Below are positions 1 through 8,760 of a stretch of 64,000 bases of DNA, piece after piece (the first letter of the stretch is position 1; each line of letters starts with the position of its first letter). The DNA comes from an uncultured Methanobacteriaceae archaeon. GTDB lineage: Archaea; Methanobacteriota; Methanobacteria; Methanobacteriales; Methanobacteriaceae. The notes below the pieces were generated by a model. It had not been told where the DNA came from. It did not search any database and saw only the letters and a list, made by a program, of their open reading frames with translations. Made by a program: the position numbers and the translations under genes. Location: NCBI GenBank assembly GCA_947259185.1, contig CAMYKT010000003.1, positions 1 through 64,000 of the forward strand, read 5' to 3'.

Positions 1-1273
1 TATTTAGGATTTCCATCATTTCATAAATAATATCTCTGGAAATCTCTTCTCTTTCAATAAATGCTTCTTCTAGTCCTTTCTGCATATTAATATCAGTAAT
101 AACTCCTAGCAATCCCAAATATTGATTTTTAGAGTTAAAAATTGGCGAAACAGTTAAATTTGACCAGAATATTTTTCCTTCTCTTTGTAATAATTTAAAC
201 CAGTTATATTGTTCAATATGGATTTCAAATGTTTTTCTAGGCCTCCAAAAGTCCTCGCTTTCATATGCAAAAGTTTTTATATGTCTATCGAGCATTTCAC
301 CTTTGGTATAGCCTATTATCTGAGCCATGTGTTCATTTAAATATTTGATTATTCCTTTTTCATTTAAAATAAAGATTCCCGCTGTGGATTTTTCAACCAT
401 ATAACGATATCTTCTTTCACTATCTAAGAGTTCTTTTTCCATCTTTTTACGTTCTGTTAAATCCAGAAGAGATGTTATGGTCTTTTTTGTCCCGGGGATA
501 ATAGCCACATTAACTAATACAATTCGGATATTACCATTTTTATCAACCAATTGAGTTTCATACACATCAGGGGGATTTCCCATACCATTCAAACGCATCT
601 GACGATATTTTTCCATTATTTCCAGATCTTCTGATGATATCATATCTTTCCAGGCCATATTGTCCTCTATTTCTTTTTTAGAGTAGCCAGAAAGGATTTC
701 AAATTGATTATTGGCCTTTAAAATAGTGTTGTCTTCATCTACAATAATACTGGCAGTTCCTGTATTTTCAAAAAGGGTTCTGTAAAATGTTCCTGATTCC
801 CTTAGTTCATTTTCTGTTTTCTTTAAGTATGTAATATCTTGAGCAGTGCCTCTTACACCTATAGTATTCCCATTTTCATCAGTTTTTGGCTTTGCAATAA
901 TATGAAAGATGCGTAAAGAACCATCCTGCCTTCTCACCCTTACATCAATTTCAACATCTTCTCCAGTATTAATTACAGTTTGAGTGGCTTTATAAAAATA
1001 ATCCCAATCTTCCGGATGTATTATTTTTTTATTATCGCAATAATGTCGGAGTTCTTCACTATCAGGACTATAACCTACCAGTTTAAAAAGGCCATCAGTC
1101 CAGGTCCTATTTAATGTTACTGGATCTAAATCCCAAAAACCAAAATGGGCAATTGATTCTGCTTCATCAAATTTATTTTTAATCTCTTTAAAGGCTGTTT
1201 TTAACCTTTTTATCTCTTCAAGGTTTTTATTTATCTCCAGTTGCAGATTAGAAGCTTCGTTTTTAGGGACCAT
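1..1273 (-). CDS. PAS-domain sensor protein, C-terminus outside window
   Basis: The reading frame is open from an ATG at 1273 to the window edge, giving 424 codons without a stop. I see three consecutive PAS/PAC modules, at about residues 30-140, 150-270 and 280-400. Each ends in the usual PAC-like tail (for example GTAQDITYLKKTENEL and DLTERKKMEKEL) that links to the next module. There is no transmembrane segment in the visible part, so it is probably a soluble cytoplasmic sensor. Methanogens often have multi-PAS proteins ending in a histidine kinase, but no kinase domain is visible here because the C-terminus is cut off. The ligand is unknown. The PAS assignment is firm; the kinase role is inferred only. 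Confidence 0.85.
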   Translation of the reverse strand, partial: MVPKNEASNLQLEINKNLEEIKRLKTAFKEIKNKFDEAESIAHFGFWDLDPVTLNRTWTDGLFKLVGYSPDSEELRHYCDNKKIIHPEDWDYFYKATQTVINTGEDVEIDVRVRRQDGSLRIFHIIAKPKTDENGNTIGVRGTAQDITYLKKTENELRESGTFYRTLFENTGTASIIVDEDNTILKANNQFEILSGYSKKEIEDNMAWKDMISSEDLEIMEKYRQMRLNGMGNPPDVYETQLVDKNGNIRIVLVNVAIIPGTKKTITSLLDLTERKKMEKELLDSERRYRYMVEKSTAGIFILNEKGIIKYLNEHMAQIIGYTKGEMLDRHIKTFAYESEDFWRPRKTFEIHIEQYNWFKLLQREGKIFWSNLTVSPIFNSKNQYLGLLGVITDINMQKGLEEAFIEREEISRDIIYEMMEILN

Positions 1274-1547
1274 ATAATCAAATTTTAGAGTTATCCGAAT
1301 GTGCTAAATTAAATAATAATATTGATATCATGAAAATATAAATGCTTTGTATATTGATTAAACTTATTTTCCCCCATTTAATACCTAGTCGTTTATTAAG
1401 TAGTTATAGTTTAATCATGTACCCGGATCAAGCAAAAATATTGTATTTATCTGCCCCTACTGAAACATCCCTATAAGTAAAAAATAGAATTTAAAAATAG
1501 GAAAATAATAAAAAGAAGTTAAGGATGTTTTAAAAACTCTTTAGAAT

Positions 1548-2066
1548 TTATTCTTTCAATTCTTCAATTTCATTATTTGAGCCGAATAGATCAAATATTT
1601 CCATTATACCTCCTATTATCAAGAAAGCACCAATTATGGCCGCTAATACTAAGGGATTGTCCATATAGGACCCTATAAAAATCAATAATATTCCAATTAT
1701 AATACCTAAAGCACCTATAGATTTACCTTTAATCCCCTCTCCAGAAAATAGGGAAATAAATCCAGCCAGTATAATGAAAAAGCCCACCACATATAAAGCA
1801 AAGAAAGTAAAAAATTCAAATGCTTTAATATCTGCAATAAATACTATTCCCATCATTATGGCAAAAATAGCCACTAAAAGGCTGGCAATTCCTGCCACTA
1901 AACTTCCTGATTTTAAGCCCTGAATTATAATCCAGATACCTAAAAATATTATCCCAATACCTAAAATAACGTTAATTGTGAAAACACTGATTAATGGAAA
2001 CATGATAATAATTAAACCTAGTAATATTGCTAAAATACCCATTAAAACATTTTTTGATTCTTTCAT
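1548..2066 (-). CDS. DUF308 (HdeD-like) membrane protein, copy 1
   Basis: This 172-residue protein is almost entirely hydrophobic, with about six membrane segments of glycine- and isoleucine-rich sequence and a short acidic tail (NNEIEELKE). The pattern of paired helices, with GIGIIFLGIWIIIQG-type repeats, matches the HdeD/DUF308 family. That family is named after an E. coli acid-resistance membrane protein whose biochemical activity is unknown. The ATG at 2066 is preceded by GGGAG. It is the last of three paralogues in a row on this strand (2746-3270, 2126-2605, this one), spaced by 60-140 bases. Function in methanogens is unknown; envelope stress is a guess. Confidence 0.8.
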   Translation of the reverse strand: MKESKNVLMGILAILLGLIIIMFPLISVFTINVILGIGIIFLGIWIIIQGLKSGSLVAGIASLLVAIFAIMMGIVFIADIKAFEFFTFFALYVVGFFIILAGFISLFSGEGIKGKSIGALGIIIGILLIFIGSYMDNPLVLAAIIGAFLIIGGIMEIFDLFGSNNEIEELKE

Positions 2067-2125
2067 GATGAATTCTCCCTTTTATGATTATCTTCCCACA
2101 TCTCTATAAAAAAGTTTTAGGAGTA

Positions 2126-2605
2126 TTAGTCATGTTGGAACAGCATTATAAACCCTGTGATTAAAAGCCATAAACCAATTAGAGTGCCTAAAAGTTCAGG
2201 GTCAGATATCCAGGAACCAACAATCAGGTATATTACACCTACAACTAAAGTGACTATTCCTGCTCGGTTATCTCCCTCTATAACACCGGCGATGGTGGCA
2301 ATTCCTGCTCCTATAAACATCAATCCGGCTAAAATTACAAATAGCGAAGCTACAAAGCTAAAAAGTGAGGGATTGACGATGAATCCAATACCCAGAATCA
2401 GGACTAAAATTCCAGTGATTAAACTTAAAATACCCCAACCAACCATTTCCCGCAGGGCCACTATTCCACCTAGTAGAAAGACTACACCCAGAAGTGAGAC
2501 TATCAATCCGGTTATCAAACTAAAGGGGATAACTCCTATAACTGGAAAAGCAATTACAATTATTCCCAGTAATATCAAAATTAAAGAAACCTGTTTTTGT
2601 TGCAT
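2126..2605 (-). CDS. DUF308 (HdeD-like) membrane protein, copy 2
   Basis: The protein is a 159-residue, six-helix hydrophobic protein of the same family as its two neighbours. I take the ATG at 2605 as start because AGGAGTG lies 6-7 bases upstream; an in-frame GTG at 2614 lies inside that ribosome binding site. The N-terminus MQQKQVSLILILLG enters the membrane at once, and the protein ends in a short FQHD tail. The three copies differ clearly in sequence, so the duplication is old. No catalytic residues are evident. Confidence 0.78.
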   Translation of the reverse strand: MQQKQVSLILILLGIIVIAFPVIGVIPFSLITGLIVSLLGVVFLLGGIVALREMVGWGILSLITGILVLILGIGFIVNPSLFSFVASLFVILAGLMFIGAGIATIAGVIEGDNRAGIVTLVVGVIYLIVGSWISDPELLGTLIGLWLLITGFIMLFQHD

Positions 2606-2745
2606 ATAATTCACTCCTTATAAATATCTTTTTTTAATAGAATATCATGAGGAAGTTTCTTCGCATATAATGGTCCTTAATCCAGTATTTAGGATTTTTA
2701 ATTAAATATTTTAATCTATGTATAAGGGGTTTGTTTGGATTAAAT

Positions 2746-3270
2746 TTATTCTGGTGGAACCGTAGTTTTAACCATATTTGATGGGCTTATAAAGAATAAA
2801 GCTATACCATCAATTATTAACCAGATACCAATCAATAAAGCCAGATAATAAGGATCCCATGCATATGATGCCAGTATTATGTATAATATACCCAATATGA
2901 CACCTGCACCTCCTGCTCCTTTACCAGTAGTTCCTTCCTTGGCGAATAAAGACATTATACCTGAAATTATAAGGAAAAATCCAGCAAAGTAAAGCCAGAA
3001 GCTAGCTAAGAAACTAAAGGCAAGTATGCTTCCAAATAAGCCGATTCCACCTACCAATGCAATAAGCCCTAGAATTAAATAGACAATACTTATTCCTTTA
3101 CTGGTACTCCATACTCCAAAACTCTGTACCAGTAACCATATTCCTAACAATATAATAGCAAAGCCAGCCAATACACTGGCCGTAAATACACTAAATAAGG
3201 GGAAAGCAATCACTAAAAGACCTAAAATAATCGCTAAAATACCTAATAAAACATTACTTCCTTCTGCCAT
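2746..3270 (-). CDS. DUF308 (HdeD-like) membrane protein, copy 3
   Basis: A 174-residue membrane protein with about six hydrophobic segments and the family motif LGIWLLVQSFG in the first half. It is the first of the three copies in the direction of transcription. The start ATG at 3270 has a strong AAGGAGGT site upstream. It closely resembles copy 1 in its first 60 residues (NVLLGILAIILGL against NVLMGILAILLGL), so these two are probably the closest pair. The intergenic distance of 140 bases to copy 2 allows either one transcript or separate promoters. Confidence 0.8.
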   Translation of the reverse strand: MAEGSNVLLGILAIILGLLVIAFPLFSVFTASVLAGFAIILLGIWLLVQSFGVWSTSKGISIVYLILGLIALVGGIGLFGSILAFSFLASFWLYFAGFFLIISGIMSLFAKEGTTGKGAGGAGVILGILYIILASYAWDPYYLALLIGIWLIIDGIALFFISPSNMVKTTVPPE

Positions 3271-3421
3271 GTTAATTATACCTCCTTAAACAATTCCAAC
3301 AAACCCCACTAATAATATTGCTGTTTAGATAAATATAACTATTGATTTAAATGTACAATTAAAAGGTTAAATAAGATCGTACCTAACATGAAAATAGAAT
3401 TAAATTAAAGAGGTGATAAAA

Positions 3422-4123
3422 ATGAGCTATTTAAATCCGGACCAGAATAAAATGAGTCCTTTGCAGCGCAATCTGCTCCGATTATTAAGGGTATTTTTGT
3501 TAGTTTCTGGTGTTTTTATACTGATTTTTGGTGGTGCCAATGGTGCAGAAAGGATTTTTGGTTTATTGATCCTGGTAGCGCTGGTTATAATCAATGCCCC
3601 TGCATTTTTTACCCGTGGTCGGTTACGTGCCATACCAGTGGAAATTGAGCTAATATTACTGGCCATGGTTCTTTTTGAATTGGTGGGTGGAGATGCACTG
3701 GGATTATATGTGAAGATTCCATTATATGACAATTTTATGCATTTCATGCTGCCCCTATTTATTGCTTTAATTGGTATGATGGTGGTTTATACCATGTACT
3801 TCTATGGTAAACTGCAGGCATCATATGGAGTTATGGCTTTTATCATTGTGATTATGACCATTGGTTTTGGAGCAATACTGGAAATGGGAGAATATACCTA
3901 CGACACCTATTTAGCTGATGGTCCTTTAGGAGCTATTACCGGTAACACCCAGATGCAGGGATCCCCTACACAGGGACCACTGGAGGATACCATGAACGAT
4001 TTTTTCACTGATACAGCAGGAGGAATAGTGGGAGCTGCCCTGGGGGTATGGATAATCCGTAGAAATGAGAAAAAAGGTGAGCACTGGAAAGTAGCCGATG
4101 AAGTAGGGAAAATCATAAACTAA
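3422..4123 (+). CDS. YjdF/DUF2238-like membrane protein
   Basis: The start is the ATG at 3422, preceded by AGAGGTGAT; an in-frame GTG at 3413 lies within that site. The product has 233 residues with about six membrane helices. Three features fit the DUF2238 (YjdF) family: YDNFMHFMLP near residue 105, an acidic helix ILEMGEYTYDTYL near 150, and an acidic loop LEDTMNDFFTDTAGGIVGA near 190-208. The family is a membrane protein of unknown function with conserved Asp, His and Glu that could bind metal. It lies divergently from the three DUF308 genes, with about 150 bases between start codons. Confidence 0.65.
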   Translation: MSYLNPDQNKMSPLQRNLLRLLRVFLLVSGVFILIFGGANGAERIFGLLILVALVIINAPAFFTRGRLRAIPVEIELILLAMVLFELVGGDALGLYVKIPLYDNFMHFMLPLFIALIGMMVVYTMYFYGKLQASYGVMAFIIVIMTIGFGAILEMGEYTYDTYLADGPLGAITGNTQMQGSPTQGPLEDTMNDFFTDTAGGIVGAALGVWIIRRNEKKGEHWKVADEVGKIIN

Positions 4124-4125
4124 TA

Positions 4126-4143
4126 ATTTTTTATTTTTTTTTT
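4126..4143 (+). terminator. T-rich terminator after YjdF-like gene
   Basis: Two runs of T follow directly after the stop codon of the YjdF-like gene. Archaeal terminators are typically U-tracts without a required hairpin, and this fits. Confidence 0.55.
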
Positions 4144-4280
4144 GAGGTTTTGAAGTCCATATCCCCATTTTTCGATGAGTTTTATCTAAATGACTCTAAT
4201 CCCTCTAAACAGAATATTATTTAAAAAAAAAGGAATAAAGATTGAAATTAGCTGATTGATTTTATTTTAGTTTATTAAGA

Positions 4281-5813
4281 CTATTTTTTAGTTTTTGGTA
4301 AAAAAATAGTTGTAATGAATCCTAAAATCATTATCAAACCCAGTACATCAAATGTTCGATTCATAGCAGAACTGATGGCAGAGTCTACTATCTGGGTAGC
4401 TTGTGGTACTAGTTCTGGAGGTATTTGGGGTGGTGTTTCAGTCTGCATCTTTTCCACATAGTTAATCAGGTCCTCCTGGATCTGGGGGGTGGTCCTATTT
4501 TCCACCAGATTAGAAGATTCAATACCGGCTGTAAGTCCCCCAAATATTCCAACCAATAATAAAACACCTATTAAAGCAGTACCCATAGAGTAACCCAGGT
4601 TTTTAAAGGAATTAAAAAATCCGGAGGCATCAGTTTCTTGATCAGTTCTAGCTGCAGCCATGGTTAGATTGGTTATCTGAGAGAGTAAAAGGCCTATTCC
4701 TATCCCAAAAACTATAGTTCCCGGTATTATATCCATTATTTGAGTATTTAAATTGAATACCGAGCTTAGTATGAATGTTCCTGCAGCAGCAACTATAAAT
4801 CCAATCATTATAATGTATTTAGACTCTAAAAATGATGATAATTTGGCACCCAGTAGGGAAAAGACTAAAATTGCAATTGATGCCGGTAAAAGGGCCAGTC
4901 CAGTATCAAATGCATTGGTTTTGGTAACCTGCTGTAGAAATACGGGTATGATAAAAAGAAACCCTGCCAGGGGTATCTGAGAAAGAACAGAATTCAGGTT
5001 GCCCAGTCCAAATATACGATTTTTTAAAAGGGATATGTCGGTGAGTGGTTCTAAACCCTTATTAATTCTTCTTTTCTCCCATAGCAAGAATAATACAAAC
5101 AATATGGAACCAGAAGCAATTAAAATTCCTACGTATCCCCAGTTTTCGGGACGACTGAGTAATAAAATTCCCACCACAATTAATATTAGGGAAAATATGG
5201 ATAGAATTGCCCCTATAATATCCAGATCTTTCCATTTCAAAGTTGGTCTGGATTCTGTTAGATAGTGTCTGAAAAATAAAATGGCTGCAATAAATATAAG
5301 TTCAGATCCAAAAACCAATCTCCAGGAGATGTAGGTAGTAAAAATTCCTCCTACTATTGGTCCTATAGCAGCTCCCATAGCAGCAATACCCCCCCATATT
5401 CCAAAAGCAGTTACTTTATCCTTACCTTCATAACTGGAGCTTACCAGAGTAGTGGTGGCCGGCAACATCAAGGCAGCCCCAATACCCTCTAAAATAGCCC
5501 ATCCCACCATAAGCATTGCTGCATTGATACTTAAAGTTGCAATAGTTGTTCCACAACCATAAATAAGTAATCCTACCAGAAAAGTCTTTTTCCGGCCCAG
5601 AATATCCTGAATTTTGCTCCCCAGAAGCATAAAGGATGCAATTACCAGAGCATATAAGGCAATTATGGATTGAATAGTGGATAACGTAGTATTTAATTCT
5701 ACCACTAAATTGGTTATAGCCACATTCATGGCAGAAGAATCCAGTACAATAATAAAAATTGCCATACATGCAACTAAGACCACACCCCATTTGTATTGAC
5801 TTTCATTTTCCAT
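4281..5813 (-). CDS. MFS multidrug exporter, DHA2 (14-helix) family
   Basis: A 510-residue transporter with about 14 hydrophobic segments. The signature motifs are LDSSAMNVA in helix 1, GSKIQDILGRKKTF (motif A) in the first cytoplasmic loop, and GGIAAMGAAIGPIVGG in helix 5, the antiporter motif C. These place it in the EmrB/QacA group of proton-driven drug exporters. A large external loop of about 60 residues, rich in Pro, Glu and Gln, precedes the last helix, as is common in this group. The ATG at 5813 follows GTGATC; a GTG at 5822 lies inside this site. No regulator gene is adjacent. The substrate is unknown. Confidence 0.9.
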   Translation of the reverse strand: MENESQYKWGVVLVACMAIFIIVLDSSAMNVAITNLVVELNTTLSTIQSIIALYALVIASFMLLGSKIQDILGRKKTFLVGLLIYGCGTTIATLSINAAMLMVGWAILEGIGAALMLPATTTLVSSSYEGKDKVTAFGIWGGIAAMGAAIGPIVGGIFTTYISWRLVFGSELIFIAAILFFRHYLTESRPTLKWKDLDIIGAILSIFSLILIVVGILLLSRPENWGYVGILIASGSILFVLFLLWEKRRINKGLEPLTDISLLKNRIFGLGNLNSVLSQIPLAGFLFIIPVFLQQVTKTNAFDTGLALLPASIAILVFSLLGAKLSSFLESKYIIMIGFIVAAAGTFILSSVFNLNTQIMDIIPGTIVFGIGIGLLLSQITNLTMAAARTDQETDASGFFNSFKNLGYSMGTALIGVLLLVGIFGGLTAGIESSNLVENRTTPQIQEDLINYVEKMQTETPPQIPPELVPQATQIVDSAISSAMNRTFDVLGLIMILGFITTIFLPKTKK

Positions 5814-5971
5814 GTTGATCACTTATTGTTCTCCCTGATTAAACTCACATAAACTAATTATATTTGTATAAAAATAATATAAATAATTGTTCATTTAAAT
5901 GTGCAATTATAATACGAGATAGAGAGTATTAATGCTATTGAGAATATATACTAAAAAAAGGGTGAAATTAA

Positions 5972-6298
5972 ATGCTGATTTTAACTACACAGACTATTGA
6001 AGGAAAAAAAATAAATGAATACCTCGGCTTGGTAACAGGAGACTCACTCCTGGGGGCAAATTTGTATAAAGATATGTTCTCAGGAGTAAGGGATGTGGTG
6101 GGAGGAAGGACTTCCAAATATGAAGAAGAACTTACCCATGCTCGTAAAATGGCGCTGGAGAGTATGCAGGAAAAAGCAGAAAAAAAAGGAGCCAATGCCA
6201 TAATAGGAGTCCGGGTGGCTTATCATAACCTGGGAGGAACCATGGGAAACACCATCATGGTCACCGTATTTGGAACTGCAGTTTCTTACAAGGAGTAA
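5972..6298 (+). CDS. YbjQ-family (DUF74) protein
   Basis: The 108-residue product matches the YbjQ family. It has a beta-rich start (ILTTQTIEGKKINEYLGLVTGDSLLGANLYKDM), a charged helix with HARKMALESMQEKAEKKGANAIIGVRV, and a final strand ending in VFGTAVSYKE. YbjQ folds as a pentamer and has been annotated as a heavy-metal-binding domain, but its role is not established. The ATG follows GGGTGA. The next gene, 24 bases downstream, carries the same domain fused to membrane helices, so the pair probably works together. Confidence 0.88.
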   Translation: MLILTTQTIEGKKINEYLGLVTGDSLLGANLYKDMFSGVRDVVGGRTSKYEEELTHARKMALESMQEKAEKKGANAIIGVRVAYHNLGGTMGNTIMVTVFGTAVSYKE

Positions 6299-6322
6299 TC
6301 AATTTTATTAGGAGTGCAAATT

Positions 6323-7174
6323 ATGATAGCTATGATTAGTTCCGGAGCAAATTTTTTTATAGAAAAACGCTGGGCACTGATTGCCATATCTTTGGGAGTT
6401 ATAGCAGGATTTGGTTCGGCACTTATTTGTATAGCCTGGAATTTAGTCATTTTTGGCTTTAATATAATGTATATTGTGTCTCCCTTACTGGCAGGATTTA
6501 TTGAAACAGTAATAGCCCGCAGGAAGTATGGTAAAAGTACGGGAGCTATCAGTGCTCTTTTAACTTTCCTTATCATAAATGGTTATGGTTGGTTCGGTCC
6601 AGGGTTGATATTCCCTAAAGAACCTGTTACCCTCAGTTTGATTACCGTAATTGCCATAATACTAACTATTCAAGCAGCATTCCCCATATTCGTAAATTAT
6701 CTACTTTTTGTTACAGGTTTAGGTATAGTCAGGAAGTTTATAGGATTTCTAATATTTTTACCTTCTAAAATCCTGAAAATTCCCCCAAAAGAGGAAGTGA
6801 AAGTAAAACCCCTTGAACCAGCAGTAGATGAGATTTTCCTGGATAATCTGGATACACCCTTAACATCTGTTCCCTCGATTAAGGGAGGTAGAATAAAAAA
6901 ATATGTTGGTTTAGTTACCGGGGAAGCGGTAGCCCAGGAAAATGAATCTGAAGGTAAGCTGGATATGCTTACCCGGATTATTGAACCCACACCTTTGGAG
7001 GATATGAATCTGGGAGAAGCAAGAAAATTAGCCCTGTCCCGAATGATGGATGATGCTAAATCCAAAGGGGCCAATGCAGTAATAGAGTTTAAGATGGATT
7101 ATGTTTCCATGGGAGGGTTGCAGGGTAGTGCTTTAATTGTAACTGCTACTGGAACCGCAGTATTATACGAATAA
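6323..7174 (+). CDS. Membrane protein with C-terminal YbjQ domain
   Basis: The protein has 283 residues in two parts. Residues 1-150 hold four or five hydrophobic segments (DUF-type membrane domain, with the segment LAGFIETVIARRKYGKSTGAISALLTF near 55). Residues 190-283 repeat the YbjQ fold: GGRIKKYVGLVTGEAVAQE, then EARKLALSRMMDDAKSKGANAVIEF, then TATGTAVLYE. The start ATG at 6323 follows AGGAGTG. The fusion puts a YbjQ domain at the inner membrane face. It probably forms an operon with the free YbjQ gene upstream. The stop is followed by a second TAA. Confidence 0.8.
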   Translation: MIAMISSGANFFIEKRWALIAISLGVIAGFGSALICIAWNLVIFGFNIMYIVSPLLAGFIETVIARRKYGKSTGAISALLTFLIINGYGWFGPGLIFPKEPVTLSLITVIAIILTIQAAFPIFVNYLLFVTGLGIVRKFIGFLIFLPSKILKIPPKEEVKVKPLEPAVDEIFLDNLDTPLTSVPSIKGGRIKKYVGLVTGEAVAQENESEGKLDMLTRIIEPTPLEDMNLGEARKLALSRMMDDAKSKGANAVIEFKMDYVSMGGLQGSALIVTATGTAVLYE

Positions 7175-7715
7175 TAAATTTTTTAATTAAGTCAGTGGTA
7201 AATTTTTGTTTCCAAAATGAATAATAAATTTTTTAATAGTTTTAAATTTTCTTTTTTAAAAGTATAATGATGGGTCAATTCTAATAGGTTTTTCCTAATT
7301 TGGAAAAATCACCCTAAATCAGTCAGGCCATCTATACCCAATCCTAGAAAAATGGTGATTTAGCGAATTTTGTAATTTTCTTCTAAAAAAGTAAAACATT
7401 TTTAGGAAAAAAAATGAATTTAAAAAGATGAATCCCCAGTTTTAAAATAAAAGTGGGAAATAATATTCATTGCCGCATTAAAAGTTGTTTTTTTATAATC
7501 TTCTAAGATTAAAATATAAAGTTTAGAGGGAAGTTCGTTATAGGATAGTTTAACGAAGATACAGCAAGTTAAAACACAGTATCATAATACGAATAGTTCA
7601 ATTAGTAATATATTAAAGGGGTTATTCGAATGTTAATACTAATTTTTTAATTAATAAAAAATACTATAAAACGTCTTATATGATGTAATTATATAATAAT
7701 AACAATGGTGTTAAT
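7175..7715. other. 541-base intergenic region with repeats and hairpins
   Basis: No convincing gene. A 19-base direct repeat (gaataataaattttttaat) occurs at 7169-7187, overlapping the upstream stop codon, and again at 7219-7237. An 8-base inverted pair (aaatcacc, ggtgattt) lies at 7306-7313 and 7354-7361. A perfect 7-base hairpin (ttcgtta, taacgaa) lies at 7534-7557 with a 10-base loop, and a 6-base pair (cgaata, tattcg) brackets 7590-7628. A small RNA or operator sites are possible but not shown. Confidence 0.4.
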
Positions 7716-7874
7716 ATGACAGAAAAATTAAACTCAGTTACCTTTAAAATTGAAAAAGGATACCTGGATAAAATAAAAGAAATTTCAGAAAAAAATGACC
7801 AATCTGTTGATCATATTCTGAGATTATGTGTCATTGAGGGGTTAAGATCAATTTACGGGCCTATAAAGTTCTAA
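7716..7874 (+). CDS. Small ribbon-helix-helix-like protein
   Basis: A 52-codon frame starts at ATG 7716, seven bases after the start of a GGTG site, and ends in TAA. The product begins with a strand-like SVTFKIEKGYLDKIKEI, followed by KNDQSVDHILRLCVIEGLRSI, which has the spacing of a ribbon-helix-helix DNA-binding fold (beta strand, helix, turn, helix). Such proteins act as dimeric repressors or as antitoxins. No toxin gene is adjacent: the next gene is tusA-like 219 bases away. The palindromes upstream at 7534-7628 could be its own operator. Coding is likely but the function is inferred from pattern only. Confidence 0.55.
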   Translation: MTEKLNSVTFKIEKGYLDKIKEISEKNDQSVDHILRLCVIEGLRSIYGPIKF

Positions 7875-8093
7875 TTGATTATATTAATTTTAATCAAATA
7901 AATCACAAAACTTTACAACCATGAAATTGATTATAATATAACTATAGTTATAATATAATTTATGGAATAAAATCAGCCATTCAAAGAAAAAACATTCCAG
8001 GGATACTTTAAAATCCTTATAATTATTCAGGAAATTATAATTGAACTTAAGAAAGCATTATTAACTCAACTTAAAAAAAAAGTTGGTGAACTG

Positions 8094-8315
8094 ATGAGTG
8101 AACAAAAAATAGATGTAACAGGTGAAACCTGCCCGGTGCCATTAGTCGAAGCAAGAAAGGCCCTGAAAAAAGCATCCCCTGGAGATGTAATAGAGATAAC
8201 TGGTAGCCATCCTGCTTCTAAAAAAGAAATTCCCATGGCAGTTGAAGCACTGGGTCTGGAATTAGTGGATGTAAAAGAAAAAGATGGAGTATGGACCATC
8301 ACCATTCGTAAATAG
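8094..8315 (+). CDS. TusA/SirA-like sulfur carrier
   Basis: The 73-residue protein starts MSEQKIDVTGETCPVPLVEARKAL, with the CPxP motif (Cys13) that defines TusA/YeeD/SirA sulfur carriers. In this family the Cys receives a persulfide and passes it to DsrE-type partners or to tRNA thiolation, sulfur oxidation or cofactor pathways. The gene is the first of three tightly spaced genes (gaps of 11 and 14 bases) followed by a DsrE-like protein and a NifS homologue, so it is the probable mobile carrier of that set. A GGTG site precedes the ATG. Confidence 0.92.
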   Translation: MSEQKIDVTGETCPVPLVEARKALKKASPGDVIEITGSHPASKKEIPMAVEALGLELVDVKEKDGVWTITIRK

Positions 8316-8326
8316 GGGGTGATATT

Positions 8327-8746
8327 ATGGCAGATAAAACAACCATTATTGTTCACAGCGGTGATATGGACAAAGTATACAGTGCACTTATTATTGGTAA
8401 TGGGGCCCTATCCATGGGTATGGAAGCTTCATTATACTTTACTTTCTGGGGATTAGAACGCTTGAAAAAAGATGGGCTGGAAAAAGGACCACTTTCTAAG
8501 ATGAATATGGGTGGCCTTGGCAAAAAAATGATCGAGAGTCGCATGGAAAAAGCCAATGTAGCATCATTGGAAAGACTTATACAGGACTATAAAGAACTTG
8601 GAGGTAAAATAATAGCCTGTGAGATGACCATGGAAATCATGGGGGTTGAAAAAGATGAAATGCGCCAGGATCTAATAGATGAGTACGGAGCAGTGGGTAC
8701 TTACATCCAGGAAGCTCGGGATTCAAAAATAACCCTGTTCATATAA
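8327..8746 (+). CDS. DsrE-family sulfurtransferase-like protein
   Basis: A 139-residue protein of the DsrE/DsrF fold. The N-terminus TTIIVHSGDMDKVYSALIIGNGALSMG is the first strand and helix. A loop Met- and Gly-rich segment follows (residues 50-75), then ELGGKIIACEMTMEIMGV near residues 92-108, with the single conserved Cys at the place where DsrE proteins carry persulfide. The ending DSKITLFI is the last strand. This is the subgroup often called peroxiredoxin-family or DsrE2-like and is usually found beside tusA. It lies 11 bases after tusA and 14 before the NifS homologue, with a GGGGGTGAT site. Confidence 0.88.
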   Translation: MADKTTIIVHSGDMDKVYSALIIGNGALSMGMEASLYFTFWGLERLKKDGLEKGPLSKMNMGGLGKKMIESRMEKANVASLERLIQDYKELGGKIIACEMTMEIMGVEKDEMRQDLIDEYGAVGTYIQEARDSKITLFI

Positions 8747-8760
8747 AAGAGTTGGTATGA

